A program made the position numbers and the translations under genes. From positions 1 through 11,509 of the forward strand of contig CAILUF010000085.1 of the NCBI GenBank assembly GCA_903837365.1: DNA of 11,509 nucleotides, written 5' to 3'. Within the stretch, counting starts at the first letter, position 1. Each line of letters starts with the position of its first letter. Source of the stretch: an uncultured Alphaproteobacteria bacterium. GTDB taxonomy: Bacteria > Pseudomonadota > Alphaproteobacteria > Rickettsiales > UBA1997. This document shows positions 7,197 to 11,509 of this stretch, one piece after another. The notes beneath the pieces were generated by a model. The model was not told where the DNA came from, ran no database searches, and was given only the letters and a program-made list of their open reading frames with translations.

Positions 7197-7349
7197 TATT
7201 AATTATAAAAAACTTATGTGAGCTAAAAATATTAAAATTTTTAGTCTAAAAAACTTAGAAAAATTCCGCAAAATAATTTATAAAAAATATTAAGTTTTTA
7301 AATTATCTTAAAAATTTTTAGTAAGTAAATAATAAAAATCAAATTTTTT

Positions 7350-7380
7350 AATTTATTTTAAAAAAATTTTAAAATAAATT
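7350..7380 (-). repeat. 14-bp perfect hairpin abutting the stop codon of the SH3 gene
   Basis: Arms 7350-7363 and 7367-7380 are perfect complements with a 3-nt loop, and the hairpin begins directly after the TAA at 7383-7381. The stem has no G or C. On the - strand it is followed by an A-run and then mixed A/T, not an immediate T-run, so intrinsic termination is doubtful. Position suggests a transcript 3'-end structure for ilvC-glmU-SH3. Confidence 0.45.
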
Positions 7381-8151
7381 TTAATGATTATTTTTTCTTG
7401 GAAGCGCAACTGGTGTTGATGATTTATTTAAATCATTTTTACCAATTGCTAATTTTTTATTAGCTAAGTTTTTTTCCAAATTTTGCTCTTTTTTAACATC
7501 TGCTTTATTCGCCGAATTAGATCCAGTTATCGCCTGATTTGAAGCTTGCTTGGAAATTTCTTGATTCTTAGTTATTTCTTCATTTTTAATTTCAACATTG
7601 TCTTGGACTGCTATATTACCCGGTCTCGCACTATCAACACCAAAAACATCAGATTTTTCAACCCAACCCTTTTTACCATTGATTTTAATTGCGCACCATT
7701 GCTCATCGCATTTCAAATATTCACCAATAACAAAATTTTCAAGACGAAAAATTAAATGCGCTTCAAGATTATTTTTACGACGCATTTCAACGGTTGGTTT
7801 TTTACTGTAAATCATTAACATTCTTTTTTTGGTAAGCAAACTTTGCATTACCCAACCGGTTTGTCCTTCGTAGTCCTCAATCTCATTCCAATTATCATAT
7901 TCGCTAATCACGCGCACTGGAATGCCTCTAACTTTGTAAGTATATTTTATTGGATAATTTTGACCAGGACCAGAGCGGACATTAGTTTCAGAAGCACGAA
8001 AGGAAGAAAAATAATTAACTTCCTGAATTTGTTTTGTAGCAAATGCACTAGAAAGAGTAGTGGATAATGTCAGCAAAATTAAAATTAAAAATTTGTAAAA
8101 ATTTATTTTTTTAAAGGAAAATTTCTCGAAATTTTTTGGGTAATGCGACAT
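7381..8151 (-). CDS. exported protein with two bacterial SH3-like domains (SH3_4-type)
   Basis: A 256-aa protein with a Lys-rich n-region, a hydrophobic core (21-35) and a signal-peptidase-I-like A36-F-A38 site, so probably periplasmic after cleavage. SH3 domain 1 spans about 52-107 (ETNVRSGPGQNYPIKY, W88, GQTGWV ending in W100-V). Domain 2 spans about 113-172 (KPTVEMRR, C148-DEQW-C153, GKKGWVEKSDVFGV). The C148/C153 pair in domain 2 could form a disulfide. A tail of about 80 residues rich in Lys, Asn, Ala, Gln and Ser follows; it looks disordered. Such double-SH3 exported proteins are known to me mainly from alphaproteobacteria and have no firm molecular function; peptidoglycan or envelope binding is a guess. 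It lies 32 nt after glmU and is followed by the AT-only hairpin at 7350-7380, so it probably ends the ilvC-glmU unit. Confidence 0.85.
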   Translation of the reverse strand: MSHYPKNFEKFSFKKINFYKFLILILLTLSTTLSSAFATKQIQEVNYFSSFRASETNVRSGPGQNYPIKYTYKVRGIPVRVISEYDNWNEIEDYEGQTGWVMQSLLTKKRMLMIYSKKPTVEMRRKNNLEAHLIFRLENFVIGEYLKCDEQWCAIKINGKKGWVEKSDVFGVDSARPGNIAVQDNVEIKNEEITKNQEISKQASNQAITGSNSANKADVKKEQNLEKNLANKKLAIGKNDLNKSSTPVALPRKNNH

Positions 8152-8183
8152 ATTTTTTTCAAGTTTTTTTTGGATTTTTTAAA

Positions 8184-9542
8184 TTATTTTTTGGATTTAT
8201 TATGGTGATAATTTTTTCCACCATCAATCAGATTTTGTTGCTTTGATCTTGTAACAGCTAGCTCATCAGCATTAACATCTTTGGTAATTACGCTTCCTGC
8301 CCCAATCACCGCGTTATCACCGATATTTACTGGCGCAACTAGCGCAGTGTTAGATCCTATAAAAACATTATCACCAATAACAGTTTTAAATTTATTATAA
8401 CCATCATAATTGCAGGTTATTGTTCCGGCACCTATATTGGAATTTTCACCAACTACAGAATCGCCAACGTAACTTAAGTGATTTATTTTTGCACCCTTTT
8501 TTACGTGAGTTTTTTTAACTTCCACGAAATTTCCGATCTTGGAATTTTCTTCAATCACAGTTCCAAGGCGGATTCTCGCAAATGGTCCAATGACACTTGC
8601 AGATTTAATCAATGCTCCTTCAATATGCGAAAAAGATTTAATTTCAACATTACTTTCAATTACCACTCCATTTCCAAAAACTACATGAGGATGAATTACC
8701 ACATCACTGGCGATTTGGGTATCATGACTAAAAAAAATTGTTTTTGGTGAAATTAAAGTAACGCCATTTTCAAACATTTTTTGACGAAGTTGTTTTTGTT
8801 TTATTTTTTCTATTTGCGCTAATTCACTACGCGAATTTACGCCTAAAACTTCTGCGCTATTGGTTTTAATAAAACTACGTTTCAAACCGTGCTGAGTAGC
8901 AATTGCAACTATATCGGTTAAATAAAATTCTTGCGATGAATTATCGTTTTTAACTTGTGAAATTAATTGTTCTAAATATTTACCATCAACTGCTATAACT
9001 CCCGAATTACATAAACTAATTTTACGCTGATTGGGATTGGCATCTTTAAATTCAACTATTTTTTCTAGGTGACCCAAATCATCAATAACCAAGCGTCCGT
9101 AAGCATTTTCTTGCTCATCTTCAAATGCCAAAATACATAAACTCGATTCATTTAATTTATCGAGCATTTTTTTTAAGGTAAGTGATGAAAGCAATGGCGT
9201 ATCGCCGTAGAGAATTAAAACTTTATCGCCTAATTTTTTAGCAGATTCTTTAAAAAAATTTAATCCACATGAAACAGCGTGAGCAGTACCCAATCGTTGT
9301 TCTTGCATGGCGTAATTAATTTCGATTTTACTTTGATGATTGTTTTTTATTTCTTGCCAATAGGCTAAAATATCTTGCGAAACAACCAATGTAACGTCTT
9401 GAGGATCAAGCTTTAATGCCTCATCAATTACCATATCGATCATCGTTTTACCAGCGATTTTATGCATCACTTTTGGTAAAGACGATTTCATACGACTGCC
9501 TTTTCCAGCAGAAAGAATGATGATCGAAAGCGCTTGAGTCAT
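8184..9542 (-). CDS. glmU: bifunctional glucosamine-1-phosphate N-acetyltransferase / N-acetylglucosamine-1-phosphate uridylyltransferase
   Basis: Acetylates GlcN-1-P and then joins it to UMP, giving UDP-GlcNAc for peptidoglycan and lipopolysaccharide. The N-terminal nucleotidyltransferase has the loop LSAGKGSRMKSSLPKVM (10-26), YGDTPLL (112-118) with metal ligand D114, NAYGRLVI (146-153), CNSGV (178-182) and metal ligand N236. The C-terminal left-handed beta-helix has hexapeptide repeats from about 260. The acetyltransferase residues of E. coli GlmU are all found at a constant offset of -8: R325, K343, catalytic H355, Y358, N369, N378, K384 and S397. One oddity is RLG at 325-327 where RPG is common. 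At 452 aa it is full length, with a short basic tail. It starts 3 nt after ilvC, without a Shine-Dalgarno. Confidence 0.97.
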   Translation of the reverse strand: MTQALSIIILSAGKGSRMKSSLPKVMHKIAGKTMIDMVIDEALKLDPQDVTLVVSQDILAYWQEIKNNHQSKIEINYAMQEQRLGTAHAVSCGLNFFKESAKKLGDKVLILYGDTPLLSSLTLKKMLDKLNESSLCILAFEDEQENAYGRLVIDDLGHLEKIVEFKDANPNQRKISLCNSGVIAVDGKYLEQLISQVKNDNSSQEFYLTDIVAIATQHGLKRSFIKTNSAEVLGVNSRSELAQIEKIKQKQLRQKMFENGVTLISPKTIFFSHDTQIASDVVIHPHVVFGNGVVIESNVEIKSFSHIEGALIKSASVIGPFARIRLGTVIEENSKIGNFVEVKKTHVKKGAKINHLSYVGDSVVGENSNIGAGTITCNYDGYNKFKTVIGDNVFIGSNTALVAPVNIGDNAVIGAGSVITKDVNADELAVTRSKQQNLIDGGKNYHHNKSKK

Positions 9543-9545
9543 AAT

Positions 9546-10640
<1,095 letters not shown>

Positions 10641-10678
10641 TTAAGTGCAAAACTATTTAAAGTTAATTTCTTGTATAT

Positions 10679-11404
10679 TTAAATTAATCGCTCGTGACGT
10701 AATTCATCAAGAGTAATTTTTTTCTCATACCAAGCGCGACCAATGATTACGCCATCAACTCCAAATTGCTCAAGCTCGCCAACGCCCTTTAAATCGGCAA
10801 TTGAGGAAATTCCACCTGAAGCAATTACGGGAATTTTTATCGCTTGCGCTAAATTTTTAGTACCTTGATAATCAAAGCCCGAAAGCATGCCATCGCGCGA
10901 AATATCGGTGTAAATAATCGCCGAAACTCCGCAATCTTCAAATTGCGTTGCCAAATCAATCACTGAAAAATTTGAGTCATTAACCCAACCATGAGTAGCA
11001 ACCATGGAATTTCTAGCATCGATTCCAACGACAATTTTTTGAGTAAATTTTTGACAAGCCTGCTTAACTAATTGCGGATTTTGTAAAGCAATCGTTCCGA
11101 GAATCACCCTAGAAACTCCAAGTTCAAGCCATTTTTCAATATCAGCAAGACTGCGAATTCCTCCGCCCAATTGCACTGGAATTTTTACATTTTTTAAAAT
11201 TTGCGCAACAATTTCACTATTTTGACTTACGCCTAAAACTGCGCCATCAAGATCGACAATGTGCAAAAATTTAAAACCCAAATTACAAAATTCTTGAGCT
11301 TGATGAAGAGGATTATCGTTGAAAATTGTTGCTTGTGCCATATCGCCCTTCAGCAATCTAACGCATTTACCGGCTTTTAAATCGATTGCTGGAAAAATTA
11401 TCAT
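10679..11404 (-). CDS. hisA: 1-(5-phosphoribosyl)-5-[(5-phosphoribosylamino)methylideneamino]imidazole-4-carboxamide isomerase
   Basis: Fourth step of histidine synthesis: Amadori rearrangement of ProFAR to PRFAR, in a cytosolic (beta/alpha)8 barrel. Both half-barrel phosphate sites are visible, QLGGGIRS (78-85) with ILGT (101-104), and ASGGISS with IIGRA in the C-terminal half. The catalytic pair is D8 (PAIDLKAGKCVRLLKGD) and D129 (VVGIDARNSMVATHGW); YTDISRDGMLSGFD (165-178) follows. HIVDLDGA (48-55) and the substrate pattern separate it from its paralogue HisF. 241 aa is normal. No other his gene is within reach: ilvC follows after 113 nt, and 105 nt of AT-rich sequence lie upstream to the window edge, so it is probably transcribed apart from any his cluster. 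A 10-bp palindrome (11431-11440) sits 26 nt before the ATG; its role is unknown. No Shine-Dalgarno. Confidence 0.97.
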   Translation of the reverse strand: MIIFPAIDLKAGKCVRLLKGDMAQATIFNDNPLHQAQEFCNLGFKFLHIVDLDGAVLGVSQNSEIVAQILKNVKIPVQLGGGIRSLADIEKWLELGVSRVILGTIALQNPQLVKQACQKFTQKIVVGIDARNSMVATHGWVNDSNFSVIDLATQFEDCGVSAIIYTDISRDGMLSGFDYQGTKNLAQAIKIPVIASGGISSIADLKGVGELEQFGVDGVIIGRAWYEKKITLDELRHERLI

Positions 11405-11509
11405 AATTGAATTTTAATTTTATTTTTATAAGTTATAACTGATTTTACTGAAGTTAAAAAAAAATTTAAACTAAAAATTTATGTTAATTAAAATTTTATT
11501 AAAAATATG

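Noticed and set aside
7197..7380. Possible small RNA or tRNA in the largest spacer
   Set aside because: The 184 nt are almost entirely A/T with small stems such as 7223-7230/7237-7244; no cloverleaf or conserved RNA motif is seen.
8166..8198. 12-nt direct repeat with 21-nt period across the glmU stop
   Set aside because: It consists mostly of T-runs around GGA; low complexity explains it better than a real duplication.
8478..8750. 90-codon + strand open frame
   Set aside because: It is antisense to the GlmU beta-helix, whose repeats give regular open shadow frames.
11431..11440. 10-bp palindrome upstream of hisA
   Set aside because: It could be an operator or overlap a -10 element, but it is short, A/T-rich and has no convincing -35 nearby.
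11481..11509. ATG opening a + strand frame at the window edge
   Set aside because: Only nine codons are visible, in A/T-only sequence; a gene start there cannot be supported.

Overview
The window comes from a very AT-rich bacterial chromosome (roughly 30% G+C by eye). The standard genetic code fits: TGG is used for Trp, and pgm ends in TGA. The best fit is an AT-rich alphaproteobacterium. The secreted double-SH3 protein is of a kind I know mainly from that class, and pyrH-frr-uppS-cdsA is a classic proteobacterial block. The presence of hisA, ilvC and thiG argues against the most reduced intracellular parasites. The genus cannot be named from this sequence.

Layout: one gene lies on the + strand (91-1296), a glycerol-1-phosphate dehydrogenase-like enzyme. 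Everything else, from about 11404 down to 1412, is on the - strand in transcription order hisA, ilvC, glmU, SH3 protein, pyrH, frr, uppS, cdsA, thiG, pgm, coaE. Spacings suggest sub-operons: hisA alone; ilvC-glmU-SH3 (gaps of 3 and 32 nt) with a possible promoter before ilvC; pyrH-frr-uppS-cdsA-thiG-pgm-coaE (gaps of 96, 4, -14, 15, 54 and -4 nt) after a 184-nt AT-rich spacer. The + gene and coaE converge on a 115-nt spacer holding an AT-only hairpin with a T-run that could end the long - strand unit. No gene-free stretch reaches 300 bases.

Functionally this is a housekeeping segment with an envelope emphasis. GlmU makes UDP-GlcNAc, UppS makes the C55 lipid carrier, CdsA makes CDP-diacylglycerol, Pgm interconverts hexose phosphates, and the SH3 protein is probably periplasmic. 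PyrH supplies UDP for UTP, Frr recycles ribosomes, CoaE finishes CoA, ThiG makes the thiamine thiazole, IlvC and HisA serve amino-acid synthesis.

I saw no phage, IS, CRISPR, defence or novel multi-gene system. The most notable points are the G1P dehydrogenase-like gene, AT-only hairpins at 3' ends, a near absence of Shine-Dalgarno sequences (cdsA excepted), a rearranged pyrH cluster carrying an orphan thiG, and residue changes in the CoaE P-loop, the UppS RTSGE motif and a CdsA motif.
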